A DNA stretch of 22,470 nt from Cyanobacteria bacterium UBA11153 (GTDB lineage Bacteria > Cyanobacteriota > Cyanobacteriia > Cyanobacteriales > Coleofasciculaceae), in NCBI GenBank assembly GCA_003511885.1, contig DOIX01000437.1:1-22470 (forward strand). The letters are read 5' to 3'. Of this stretch, positions 14,911-22,470 are shown piece after piece; position 1 is the first letter of the stretch; each line of letters begins with the position of its first letter. A model generated the notes under the pieces. That model saw nothing but the letters and a program-made list of their open reading frames with translations, did no database searches and was not told where the DNA came from. Position numbers and translations under genes: made by a program.

Positions 14911-16143
14911 TTAGGGTAGATATTTTTTAATTAACTCACTTCTCTCACGAAAGACTACCTCATCATTAAATCTACTACCATTTTTGGCAGCTTCTTGAAT
15001 TAGCTGCGATAAGCGTTGTCTATCTCTCGACAAAGTAGCGATGACTTCTCCCAGTTGCTTCCAGTCATTTATTGCTACGAACATACCACCACCAAAGTCT
15101 TTGACTAGATCTTCGGCATACTTACTCTGATAACCAATAATTGGTGTGCCACAAACTAAAGCCTCAATCAGACAGCGTGGTGATTCTGGAGTAACATGAG
15201 TAAACAGCATTATATGAGACTCCTTTATTTTTTTGAGCAATTTATCTCGATCTTGCTCAAATCCTCTCAGCTCAATATAAGAACTCAAATTCATTTGTTT
15301 GATTGTCGCCTCCATTTCAGCTAACAGAGGTCCATCACCTAGCCAAATTGCTTGAAGATTAACACCTAAATTCCTTGCCATGTTTATGGCTTTAACCCAG
15401 TCTATTGGAGCCTTCATCGTAGTTAATCTACCTGCATAACAAATACGAATTGCTGTATTTGCAAGTACATCTTCAATTTTTTGATCTACTTCTATATCAC
15501 CGATACGATCTGAAGGTTTAGTGTGAATATTGTGAATCAGATAACTGTTAGCACACAAGGGACTATATGCTGCGCAACAATCATCACCATGCCACAAGCC
15601 TAGAGCGCAATTTTTAATAATATGTCTGTGATATCTATTCATTAAAGGCGCAATGGCTCTGGCTTTGATCCAGATTAATAATTTAGCATTTCTAGTTTCT
15701 TGAAGAAGAACTTTATGGTTAACCATATCTGTATGAATGGCATAGGCTCTACCCTGTTTGTGAGCTTCCAAGGCTGCAACCGCAGCCCAATCACCAAATA
15801 ATGAACCGATAGCAAATTGCAGGTAACGGCAGCGAGAGATTACTTCAGCTAGAGATGCCCTTACTGAGGGATAACAAGAGAAAAATTTCCTAGGTGAATA
15901 AGCCCATGGGAGTGGAATTAATTCGAGTCGGTGTAGATTGGCTATCGTGTTTGTATCACGCCAAATCATCGTTGGATTCTGGTTGGCTAGTGAATCAGGG
16001 ATTAGCGGTGCAGCCACAACAACTGAGTCAAAATTATTCAACCACTGCTCTAATCCGTTGCCAGCTTGTGACTCAAAAAATAGTTGCTTTCCTTTGGCGC
16101 GAAAAGGAACGGGTAGAACTAGTAACATTTCTTTTTGTTTCAT
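14911..16143 (-). CDS. glycosyltransferase, GT4-like (GT-B fold)
   Basis: This 410-residue cytosolic or membrane-peripheral glycosyltransferase probably adds one sugar to the lipid-linked repeat unit. The C-terminal half has the GT4 layout: RICYAGRLTTMKAPIDWVKA (233-252), IWLGDGPLLAEME (266-278), YIELRGFEQD, and the nucleotide-binding region TPESPRCLIEALVCGTPIIG (318-337). The usual EX7E pair is modified: the second Glu (327) is present but the first position is Pro319, with a Glu one residue later at 320. The N-terminal half is divergent, so acceptor and donor cannot be told. The start ATG 16143 lies 31 bases after the GT2 stop, consistent with one operon. Confidence 0.85.
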   Translation of the reverse strand: MKQKEMLLVLPVPFRAKGKQLFFESQAGNGLEQWLNNFDSVVVAAPLIPDSLANQNPTMIWRDTNTIANLHRLELIPLPWAYSPRKFFSCYPSVRASLAEVISRCRYLQFAIGSLFGDWAAVAALEAHKQGRAYAIHTDMVNHKVLLQETRNAKLLIWIKARAIAPLMNRYHRHIIKNCALGLWHGDDCCAAYSPLCANSYLIHNIHTKPSDRIGDIEVDQKIEDVLANTAIRICYAGRLTTMKAPIDWVKAINMARNLGVNLQAIWLGDGPLLAEMEATIKQMNLSSYIELRGFEQDRDKLLKKIKESHIMLFTHVTPESPRCLIEALVCGTPIIGYQSKYAEDLVKDFGGGMFVAINDWKQLGEVIATLSRDRQRLSQLIQEAAKNGSRFNDEVVFRERSELIKKYLP

Positions 16144-16174
16144 TGTTTTTTATTGGTAGTCATTATCCCACCGA

Positions 16175-17185
16175 TCAGAAATTTTTGGGCGGACTCAATA
16201 AACCTCCTCTCATCGCCAAACTATTCCGCAGAAAATCAGTTAAAAACTTAGGAGGATAAATATTTTCCTTACCTTGAATCATCCTCCTTAACTGCCATAA
16301 TACCACACTAGATGCCCAAACATGATCGGTAAGTGCAGCATATAGCCAACCATAATTCTTCAGAAAATATCTCCGCCGGGAATCAAACCAATACTGCGGA
16401 CGGCGTTTTGGTGGTTGTTTAGTATTAGTTACCCCCGAACTTTGCCCTACCAAATGAACTACCCGACTTTCCGGCACATACCAACAACTCCAACCTGCTC
16501 TGTTCGCTTGGAGACAAAAATCCATTTCCTCGTAATACATAAAATATTCTTCATCTATCAATCCCACTTCCTCAAATACTTCCTTACGCACAATCATACT
16601 AGCTCCAGCCACCCAATCTGTGGGACAGATTTCATCAGAAATAGGTGGAGCAATCACCCACTTTGATAACAACTTTGTCACCATACCCAGACGGAAGCCG
16701 GAATCTAATTCACTCCATATTGTATGAAAGCGAAATGCGGAATGTTGGGGAGTACCATCAGGATCTTCGAGACGGCTACCTGCAATTCCCACTTCCGGAT
16801 TTTGATTCATGAAATCCACCAATACTTTTAACGCACCAGGGCGAACAATAGTATCTGGATTAAGTAAAAGAATATAGGGCGGAGGATTAGTAGAATTGAG
16901 TGCTGGACGAATCGCGGCGTTATTACCAAAAGCAAATCCACCATTAGTTTCTAATGGCATCATCGATGCCCAATTACTCCATCCTTCAGTTTCAATTGCA
17001 CTTTTGATTTTCGCAACTGAATCATCACCTGAATTATTGTCAGTTACGATAACTTGGGTATTGGGTAAAGATTGAATTTCGCCCACTAAGGAGTGGAGGC
17101 AATCTATAGTGAGACTGGGGGTGCGGTAGTTAACGATAACTACTAATAAAGAGATGGGTTTATTTTGCTCGATTAATTCAGACAT
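16175..17185 (-). CDS. glycosyltransferase family 2, WbbL (rhamnosyltransferase)-like
   Basis: The 336 residues from ATG 17185 form a GT-A fold enzyme: LLVVIVNYRTPSLTIDCLHS (13-32), VTDNNSGDDS (47-56), LLLNPDTIV (106-114, where Asp111 takes the place of the DXD metal motif), WVAGASMIVRKEVFEEVGLID (191-211) and YYEEMDFCLQANRAGW (217-232). This pattern is shared with WbbL-type rhamnosyltransferases, which use dTDP-L-rhamnose, the product of the rfb genes in the same locus. The donor assignment is inference. The frame extends five codons upstream to a TTG; the ATG is preferred. The gap to the sulfotransferase gene is 43 bases. Confidence 0.88.
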   Translation of the reverse strand: MSELIEQNKPISLLVVIVNYRTPSLTIDCLHSLVGEIQSLPNTQVIVTDNNSGDDSVAKIKSAIETEGWSNWASMMPLETNGGFAFGNNAAIRPALNSTNPPPYILLLNPDTIVRPGALKVLVDFMNQNPEVGIAGSRLEDPDGTPQHSAFRFHTIWSELDSGFRLGMVTKLLSKWVIAPPISDEICPTDWVAGASMIVRKEVFEEVGLIDEEYFMYYEEMDFCLQANRAGWSCWYVPESRVVHLVGQSSGVTNTKQPPKRRPQYWFDSRRRYFLKNYGWLYAALTDHVWASSVVLWQLRRMIQGKENIYPPKFLTDFLRNSLAMRGGLLSPPKNF

Positions 17186-17228
17186 AATTGAGTTTATCAA
17201 TAGACTACATATTCACATATATGGCATT

Positions 17229-18185
17229 TTACTTGAGATACTTTGTCTCAATTTCATTGAGTTGCAATCTAACATTTTTTTGCCATTGCACTAGTCCGAA
17301 ACGCCGGGATAAATAATCTGAAATAAATAAAGGCAAACCGTTTCTCTCGATCCTGAATTTCACTCGATTCCACCAGTCCTCCAATTTAAGTTTTAGTTGG
17401 ATACTGGGAGTAAGAATTAGTTTTGGTAGTCCACTCAGTTCATACCCACGCTCCACCAACATATCTCCAATCCTCAATTCCACCAACTGAATTTCATATT
17501 CCGACATTTTGCGTCGCCACTGTCCGATTAATCTCGCATCAGGAACATCGTAAGTACTTGTTTGAGCGTAGCTTAACATCGCATCATTGTAGGGTATACC
17601 AATGAAATTACATAGTCCTGTCAAAACATCAATTGGTTTGGCAATCAAATCCTCATAAGTTAGATCTATTTTTCGTTCAGATGGAATTGATTGACTTAGC
17701 TTAAGCCACAAATGTTCAGCTTCTATCCAACGTTCGACTCCTGTCCAAACATTACCTGCCCAACCCATACCAATAGCAGATCTAGCTACATCTCTACCAT
17801 CTCGAATAATATGAATAAAGCGAGCATCAGGCCAAATCCGCAGTAACTTATCGAAGTGATGGTGAACCGTTGCGCCAATGAGTGGTTTAGCGTCGCGATC
17901 TCGCTTTTGAGACAAAAAGCTATTAACTAATTGAGGATAACTTAGTGTCCGATCGATCGCAAAACCACTATCCTGAAAAATTCGATGAGTTTCCAACCAA
18001 TCATAATAGTCATCTAGATCTGGCAAGCCTTCTCCATCGGGTATGCAATCCACAGCATACTCAAATTCGCTGTAAAAACTTAGTTGCGGATGATGATCCA
18101 GCATGAGCCTTAAAAGAGTCGTCCCGGAACGTTCCGCACCAACGAGAAAAATAGGTCGAGAAATTAAAGATAGATCTGTTTTCAT
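17229..18185 (-). CDS. PAPS-dependent sulfotransferase family protein
   Basis: This enzyme moves sulfate from PAPS to a hydroxyl, here probably on a sugar of the exopolysaccharide. The 5'-phosphosulfate-binding loop is FLVGAERSGTTLLRLML (13-29) and the 3'-phosphate-binding motif is HIIRDGRDVARSAIG (125-139, with Arg128 and Ser136), the standard pair of the Sulfotransfer_3-like families. LTYEDL and the helical C terminus also fit. It has 318 residues from ATG 18185, which has GGAG nine bases upstream; the ATG two codons earlier (18191) is only three bases from that site and is less likely. There is no signal peptide, so it acts in the cytoplasm before or during export. Sulfated polymers are a known trait of cyanobacterial EPS. 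The substrate is unknown. Confidence 0.87.
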   Translation of the reverse strand: MKTDLSLISRPIFLVGAERSGTTLLRLMLDHHPQLSFYSEFEYAVDCIPDGEGLPDLDDYYDWLETHRIFQDSGFAIDRTLSYPQLVNSFLSQKRDRDAKPLIGATVHHHFDKLLRIWPDARFIHIIRDGRDVARSAIGMGWAGNVWTGVERWIEAEHLWLKLSQSIPSERKIDLTYEDLIAKPIDVLTGLCNFIGIPYNDAMLSYAQTSTYDVPDARLIGQWRRKMSEYEIQLVELRIGDMLVERGYELSGLPKLILTPSIQLKLKLEDWWNRVKFRIERNGLPLFISDYLSRRFGLVQWQKNVRLQLNEIETKYLK

Positions 18186-18236
18186 TAACATTGTCTCCCG
18201 TATATTTTCAATCCAATAATCAGATATCTGAGCCTG

Positions 18237-19676
18237 CTAGTTTTTCATTGGAGATGCCCTACCTGAAACCAGCCTGCGTTGCCGCTGTCTCTGGGGAGCA
18301 AGAGTACGTTTTACTCCTTTTGATGGCTTGCTTTTTGCCTTCAGACTTTCCGGCTGTTTTAAGACAATTCCTGATAATCCCCCACTAATCAGGGGAAAAA
18401 CTGGGATAAACATATCATTTAATACACAATCCAACACAAACAAAGTTAAAGATACTGCCATTGCTGCTGCTGGTGCTACTTTAGGGTTAAACCAGGTTTT
18501 AGGGGGATAACGCAACAACGTAAAACTAGTAACAGGTAACAATAGGGATGTCGTTAAACTAGCTAAACCCACTGCACCATTAACACCGAATGCAATAATC
18601 CACAAACTATCTGTGACTGAGACATCAACAAGATCTCCTTCCCAATTTTCTTGGAATACGCGGTTGCGATCCCATCCGCCCCAACCAAACATCATCCGCT
18701 GTCGGGCTTTTTCTCCGAGAAGATCTTCGTTATCCCATCTAAACTCTAAGGATTGGGCGCGATCCGGATTAACTGTCTTGGAAACAAAAGCAACAATTTC
18801 ATCTCCAACAAAAGTACCTGTTGCTCCTGCATATAGGTAATAACAAAGTCCTGCAATGATTAGTAATAAAGGTATAGATGTCCGGAACCACTTGGCAACA
18901 AACAAGATTCCTAATCCCAATACGATATAAATATACGCACCTGTAGATCGACACCAAATAACCGTGAACAACATAACCCAAACCAGAACATTCATTGACA
19001 TGCCCCAAACTTCCTTAACCACCCCAGATTTCCACAGCCAAATGCCAATAAATGTTGCTGTCATCATCCACATACCCAACATCAAACCATGGATCATAAA
19101 TACATTTGGTCTATATCCTCCATAACGGACTGATTGACTGATACCAGAAGGATGGGCGTAGTAACCATAAATTATCAGGTGTAAATTGGGACTCATCCTG
19201 CCTTCCCAAATACAAAGAGGCACATAGATTAATCCACCTTTCAAGATATTGATTGCTAACTCTTTCAAACCAGCTAAGTTATTGAGATAGATCCGACCAA
19301 AAAAATAGGGCAATCCCCATTTAGCAGTTTGTTCCAATAGTGAATTTAACCCATCATAAGCACCCAATCCGTTAGTCATTGAGGAAAAAAATGGGCAGAT
19401 GCACCAAACTAGCATGGGCAAATCCACCCAACCCAGTTTAAAAGAACTCAAGCGTTGAAAATCGTAGACAATAATCGCGAGGACAATACCGTAACAAGTT
19501 GCTACTGCTCCTCCATAATCTGGGATTAGGGGTAAAGCAAAGGATGTTCTTTGTGGTAAAAAGAGCAATCCCCCAATAAAGCTAACAATAACTGCCGTCC
19601 TCGGTGGAAAACGTGTAAATATATAAAATATAATTGGTAACCAAAGAAGTAAGGCGAGTTGTGCTTGAGGACTCAT
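18237..19676 (-). CDS. O-antigen polymerase/ligase-like integral membrane protein (Wzy/WaaL-like)
   Basis: This 479-residue multi-span membrane protein has at least ten hydrophobic segments between residues 5 and 435, interrupted by a large loop (about 290-355) containing RAQSLEFRWDNEDLL, RQRMMFGWGGWDRNRVF and VSVTDSLW. This is the layout of the O-antigen ligase/polymerase superfamily, which joins repeat units outside the membrane or links the chain to an acceptor. Next to a Wzx flippase it is the natural Wzy candidate. The C-terminal tail after about residue 440 is unusually basic and hydrophilic (many Lys and Arg up to 479) and is probably cytosolic by the positive-inside rule. The start ATG 19676 lies 34 bases after the flippase stop. 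Superfamily is firm; polymerase versus ligase is not decidable. Confidence 0.83.
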   Translation of the reverse strand: MSPQAQLALLLWLPIIFYIFTRFPPRTAVIVSFIGGLLFLPQRTSFALPLIPDYGGAVATCYGIVLAIIVYDFQRLSSFKLGWVDLPMLVWCICPFFSSMTNGLGAYDGLNSLLEQTAKWGLPYFFGRIYLNNLAGLKELAINILKGGLIYVPLCIWEGRMSPNLHLIIYGYYAHPSGISQSVRYGGYRPNVFMIHGLMLGMWMMTATFIGIWLWKSGVVKEVWGMSMNVLVWVMLFTVIWCRSTGAYIYIVLGLGILFVAKWFRTSIPLLLIIAGLCYYLYAGATGTFVGDEIVAFVSKTVNPDRAQSLEFRWDNEDLLGEKARQRMMFGWGGWDRNRVFQENWEGDLVDVSVTDSLWIIAFGVNGAVGLASLTTSLLLPVTSFTLLRYPPKTWFNPKVAPAAAMAVSLTLFVLDCVLNDMFIPVFPLISGGLSGIVLKQPESLKAKSKPSKGVKRTLAPQRQRQRRLVSGRASPMKN

Positions 19677-19710
19677 GGACTTAGTTCGGCATAGATACGA
19701 ACGATTTTTT

Positions 19711-21051
19711 CTACAAAATGTCAGCGATAGGAAGATTAAAACCCAAAAGATATCGACCGATTAAAACTATAGATAGGCATCCGATAAACAGAGTAGTTAC
19801 CTTGATATCTTCTCCGATACAACTTAAACCTTCACGCCAAAGACCATACATCATAACTAGATAAAGTGGAACATCGCTAAAGGCTACTACAAGCACCGCA
19901 CCTAAAATTCCGAACAGGGAAAATCCCAGAGGTAATCCAACGACTAGCGTCAAAAAACGGAGGACGTTCCCTTGTGCCCCGTAGAGTGGTTTGCCTACTG
20001 CAATCAAAGCTGGACTCATCGTGTTGTATAGAAGAGTATGCCATAAGGCTAATGAGAGTATGGGCATCATCCAAGCAGCCTGCTTATATCTTTCGTCATA
20101 TAAAGCCAGTATCAGGAAGTCTCCGCAGCTAACCATAACTATCAACAGGATTCCTGCGCCAAGTAAAATCAGCCTCCGTTTTTGCAGGATTTTAACTCGC
20201 AGGGTTTGGCGAGGTAAGTCAAGCTGTTTGGAAATGACAGGAAAAATGACACTATTACCAAGTTTGATACTAATCTGGCGGGGTATATCCGCAAGAGTAA
20301 AGGCAATGGTATAGACTCCCAACATTTGTAAAGAAAATAACTTACCCAGAATCAATTTGTCAGATTGATCCGATAAAAATGTCATGGCTGTTGACATGAA
20401 GATCCATCTACCAAAAGAAAAAATTTCTTGGATTGCTGTTTTATCCCAGGTAAAGCGGTTAATCATTTCTGGTATTAACCGATGACTCCAAATCATTTTG
20501 ACTATACCCGATACAAGAGTCCCCCCAACGAGCGCCCAGATAGTTGGATTTAACCAAGCCCAAACATTCATCACCGTCAAGGTAATAATTTGTACCCCCA
20601 ACTCTAATAAGGTAAGCTTGCCAATTTCCATGTGACGGTTTAGTGTGGGGATATTGGTGGAGTTAAATCCAGAAACAATAGTATTCAAACCCAGAATTGG
20701 AATCAGCCAAAGTAACCTGGAATCGCCATAAACATGAGCCACTGGCCAAGCAATTAACAGGCAAGCAAACCACAGTCCAAAGCCCCGAATAACTTGAATT
20801 GTCCAGGCTGTATTGAGAAAGTCTGGGTCATCCCCCCTTTTGTTTTGAATGATACTCGGATTAATACCAATATCTGAAAATAGAGTTAAACCAATGATAA
20901 AGGTGTTAACCAGAGCCATCAATCCAAAAAGTTCGGGAACTAATAAACGAGTCAGGATGAGGTTACTGATAAATCGCAGTCCTTGACTTAACCCATAGCC
21001 AATAAAAGTCCAAACTGCACCGCGAATGGCTAATTTTTTCAGGGATGACAT
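19711..21051 (-). CDS. polysaccharide flippase, Wzx/RfbX type
   Basis: This 446-residue integral membrane protein of the MOP superfamily should flip undecaprenyl-linked repeat units across the plasma membrane. The N terminus shows the typical MSSLKKLAIRGAVWTFIGYG followed by LILTRLLVPELFGLMAL and DIGINPSIIQ, shared by Wzx and related exporters; hydrophobic segments repeat to the end, consistent with about 12 or more spans. The start ATG 21051 has no good ribosome binding site, because the upstream bases are heptamer repeats (21053-21094) that also carry the stop codon of the preceding gene. Translation may therefore rely on coupling with that gene 19 bases away. Confidence 0.9.
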   Translation of the reverse strand: MSSLKKLAIRGAVWTFIGYGLSQGLRFISNLILTRLLVPELFGLMALVNTFIIGLTLFSDIGINPSIIQNKRGDDPDFLNTAWTIQVIRGFGLWFACLLIAWPVAHVYGDSRLLWLIPILGLNTIVSGFNSTNIPTLNRHMEIGKLTLLELGVQIITLTVMNVWAWLNPTIWALVGGTLVSGIVKMIWSHRLIPEMINRFTWDKTAIQEIFSFGRWIFMSTAMTFLSDQSDKLILGKLFSLQMLGVYTIAFTLADIPRQISIKLGNSVIFPVISKQLDLPRQTLRVKILQKRRLILLGAGILLIVMVSCGDFLILALYDERYKQAAWMMPILSLALWHTLLYNTMSPALIAVGKPLYGAQGNVLRFLTLVVGLPLGFSLFGILGAVLVVAFSDVPLYLVMMYGLWREGLSCIGEDIKVTTLFIGCLSIVLIGRYLLGFNLPIADIL

Positions 21052-21052
21052 A

Positions 21053-21094
21053 ATTGTTAATTGTTCATGGCTAATTGCTAATTGCTAATGGCTG
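21053..21094. repeat. heptamer array across the GT4-wzx junction
   Basis: Six 7-base units (attgtta, attgttc, atggcta, attgcta, attgcta, atggctg) run from just upstream of the flippase ATG into the end of the glycosyltransferase gene. On the coding strand the array encodes the last residues of the glycosyltransferase (LAISN) and its TAG stop at 21073-21071, and it occupies the place where the flippase ribosome binding site should be. Confidence 0.85.
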
Positions 21095-22330
21095 GGGTGT
21101 ATTAACCGTACTTAAACTGGGTGGAAATTCGGTGTTGGGTTGAAAGAGCATTGCTAATTTGCTAGCCTCCACAATGGCATTATGTCTTTGAGCAACTCGC
21201 TCGAATCCAGTTTTCCCCATTTCCTGAAGTTTGGCTACAGGTAACTGCAATATTTTACCCATGGCATCGGCTAAGGCTTCAGGGCAACCAGGGGGTATTA
21301 GCCAACCACAAACTTCGGGTTCCACCAATTCCGGTATTCCAGCAACATAGGTACTTAAAACTGGACGACCTAATGCTAAGGCTTCCATAATAACTACAGG
21401 TAATCCTTCGGCAAAACTGGGCAAAACTAGTGCCCTTGATGCTAAAAGCTGTTGCTTAACCTCAGCATTACTCGCCCAACCTGTAATTTCAACGTGTTTT
21501 TCTAGTTTGAGCTGGGCGATGCGGGTTTCAATCTGATTTCTTAGAGGTCCATCACCTACCAATACTAATTTGAATTGGAAACCTTGAGCGGCTAATTTAC
21601 CTGCGGCTTCAATTAATAGTAGATGCCCTTTTTGTTCGCTTAACCGCCCCACACAAACCAACTGAGGTTCCTCTGGTACAGGGGTGAGAGCTTCTTGAAA
21701 AAATATTTCGTCTACGCCACAATGAACTATCTGAATCTTAGACCAATTTTTGCGATCGCACCACCGATATAGTTGACTCCTGCCAAAGGAGCTAATTGCT
21801 ACGACAAAAGCTGCCCGCTGGATTTTTTCGTCTAAAGCGAGGATGGTGGCTTTATCGAATTCTTCTGGTCCGTGAACTGTAAAACTGTAAGGTGGTCCAC
21901 CTAATACTCTACATAACATCGCTACGGCTGTGGGGTTAATCCCGAAGTGAGCGTGGAGGTGAGTTATACTGTCTCGGGTACACCAACCTAACAAGACGCA
22001 AGCCTCAGCAAAATAAATGAGGTGAAGCAATATTCCTCTATCTGAGTGCCAGCCGATTTTCACTGCCAGCCACAAAGCTTTGCTAAAATTCACAGGTTTG
22101 GTGACTAATACTTGCAATAGGCTAACCAGCAAACCAACTGCACCAACTTCCAAGATAAATCTGGTTTTTTTTAGCTCTATTTTGTCTTCCTCATCAACTA
22201 ATTCCGCAGCACAGGAACGAATGGCAAAACGTACAACTCGGATTCCAGTCGCTTCAACGCCAGCTATCTCTCGACGGATGAAGCTATGACTAACTTTAGG
22301 ATACTGATTAACTAGATATGCAATTGTCAT
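21071..22330 (-). CDS. glycosyltransferase, GT4 family (GT-B fold)
   Basis: This is a 419-residue retaining glycosyltransferase for the polysaccharide repeat unit. The N-terminal domain has MTIAYLVNQYPKVSHSFIRR (1-20), HLHAHFGINPTAVAMLC (124-140) and FTVHGPEEFDKA (150-161), a pattern shared with colanic-acid WcaL-like and other EPS GT4 enzymes. The C-terminal domain has CVGRLSEQKG (226-235), LVGDGPL (257-263) and the EX7E motif EGLPVVIME (308-316). The frame extends two codons upstream to a TTG at 22336; the ATG at 22330 gives the conserved start. It is the first gene of the locus in this window; 140 bases upstream to the window end contain no other gene, so its promoter may lie at 22331-22400. 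Confidence 0.9.
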   Translation of the reverse strand: MTIAYLVNQYPKVSHSFIRREIAGVEATGIRVVRFAIRSCAAELVDEEDKIELKKTRFILEVGAVGLLVSLLQVLVTKPVNFSKALWLAVKIGWHSDRGILLHLIYFAEACVLLGWCTRDSITHLHAHFGINPTAVAMLCRVLGGPPYSFTVHGPEEFDKATILALDEKIQRAAFVVAISSFGRSQLYRWCDRKNWSKIQIVHCGVDEIFFQEALTPVPEEPQLVCVGRLSEQKGHLLLIEAAGKLAAQGFQFKLVLVGDGPLRNQIETRIAQLKLEKHVEITGWASNAEVKQQLLASRALVLPSFAEGLPVVIMEALALGRPVLSTYVAGIPELVEPEVCGWLIPPGCPEALADAMGKILQLPVAKLQEMGKTGFERVAQRHNAIVEASKLAMLFQPNTEFPPSLSTVNTPQPLAISN

Positions 22331-22411
22331 TCTCAAAAATTCATCTTATGAAAGTTTGCTTGGTTTCCTGTAGTTAATGGAAGTTGCTAGTTATAAATAT
22401 TGACGGTTTGA

Positions 22412-22440
22412 TCCCCCCTAGCCCCCCTTATTAAGGGGGG
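22412..22440. repeat. C-rich palindrome, second copy
   Basis: CCCCCCTTA (22422-22430), one base, then TAAGGGGGG (22432-22440), preceded by another C run (22413-22418). It matches the 2845-2872 element almost exactly, apart from the single central base and the bases joining the two C runs. The remainder of 22331-22470 holds no gene. Confidence 0.7.
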
Positions 22441-22470
22441 AACTTTCCTTTCCTTCAAAGTCCTCCTTTT

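Noticed and set aside
15894-16259. Plus-strand 121-codon frame opposite the GT4 and GT2 genes
   Set aside because: Antisense shadow of well-supported glycosyltransferase genes with no start signals.

Overview
The window looks like chromosome of a cyanobacterium. At least ten perfect GCGATCGC (HIP1) octamers are present, several spacers carry arrays of 7-base repeats typical of cyanobacteria, C-rich palindromes are dispersed, and two cyanobacterial/plastid-type families occur (a CRR7-like protein and a DUF2854-like membrane protein). I cannot name the genus from sequence alone.

Positions 1-6515 are mixed housekeeping and small genes: a possible transposon-end remnant (1-181), a helix-turn-helix-like protein with a duplicated C-terminal segment (286-858, minus), aroA for EPSP synthase (1180-2532, minus), selO for a protein AMPylase-like pseudokinase (2914-4395, minus), a CRR7-like NDH-1 assembly factor (4570-4827, plus), a DUF2854-like membrane protein (4896-5444, minus), and two small plus-strand genes of unknown function (5965-6225 and 6339-6515). 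The second small gene encodes 58 residues and has its own extended -10 promoter and ribosome binding site.

Positions 6773-22330 are one long minus-strand polysaccharide locus. In transcription order it encodes a GT4 glycosyltransferase, a Wzx-type flippase, a Wzy/ligase-like membrane protein, a PAPS-type sulfotransferase, a WbbL-like GT2, a second GT4, a serine-acetyltransferase-like LbH enzyme, rfbC-rfbD-rfbA-rfbB (complete dTDP-L-rhamnose synthesis), a second LbH acetyltransferase, an NAD-dependent sugar epimerase and a secreted clan GH-A glycoside hydrolase. Together these fit synthesis, sulfation/acetylation, export and trimming of a rhamnose-containing exopolysaccharide. The initiating sugar-phosphate transferase and the Wza/Wzc export proteins are not in the window and may lie beyond 22470.

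The spacers carry most of the unexplained structure. Heptamer arrays supply the last codons and stop codons of three genes. A family of GTAGTAG...CTACTAC hairpins (6533-6726 and 9466-9523) keeps its inner palindromes through paired base changes. A nested multi-hairpin element lies upstream of rfbC. There are also four C-rich palindromes and a stretch of about 9.8 kb without HIP1 over much of the polysaccharide locus. I see no CRISPR array, tRNA, rRNA or recognisable transposase gene.
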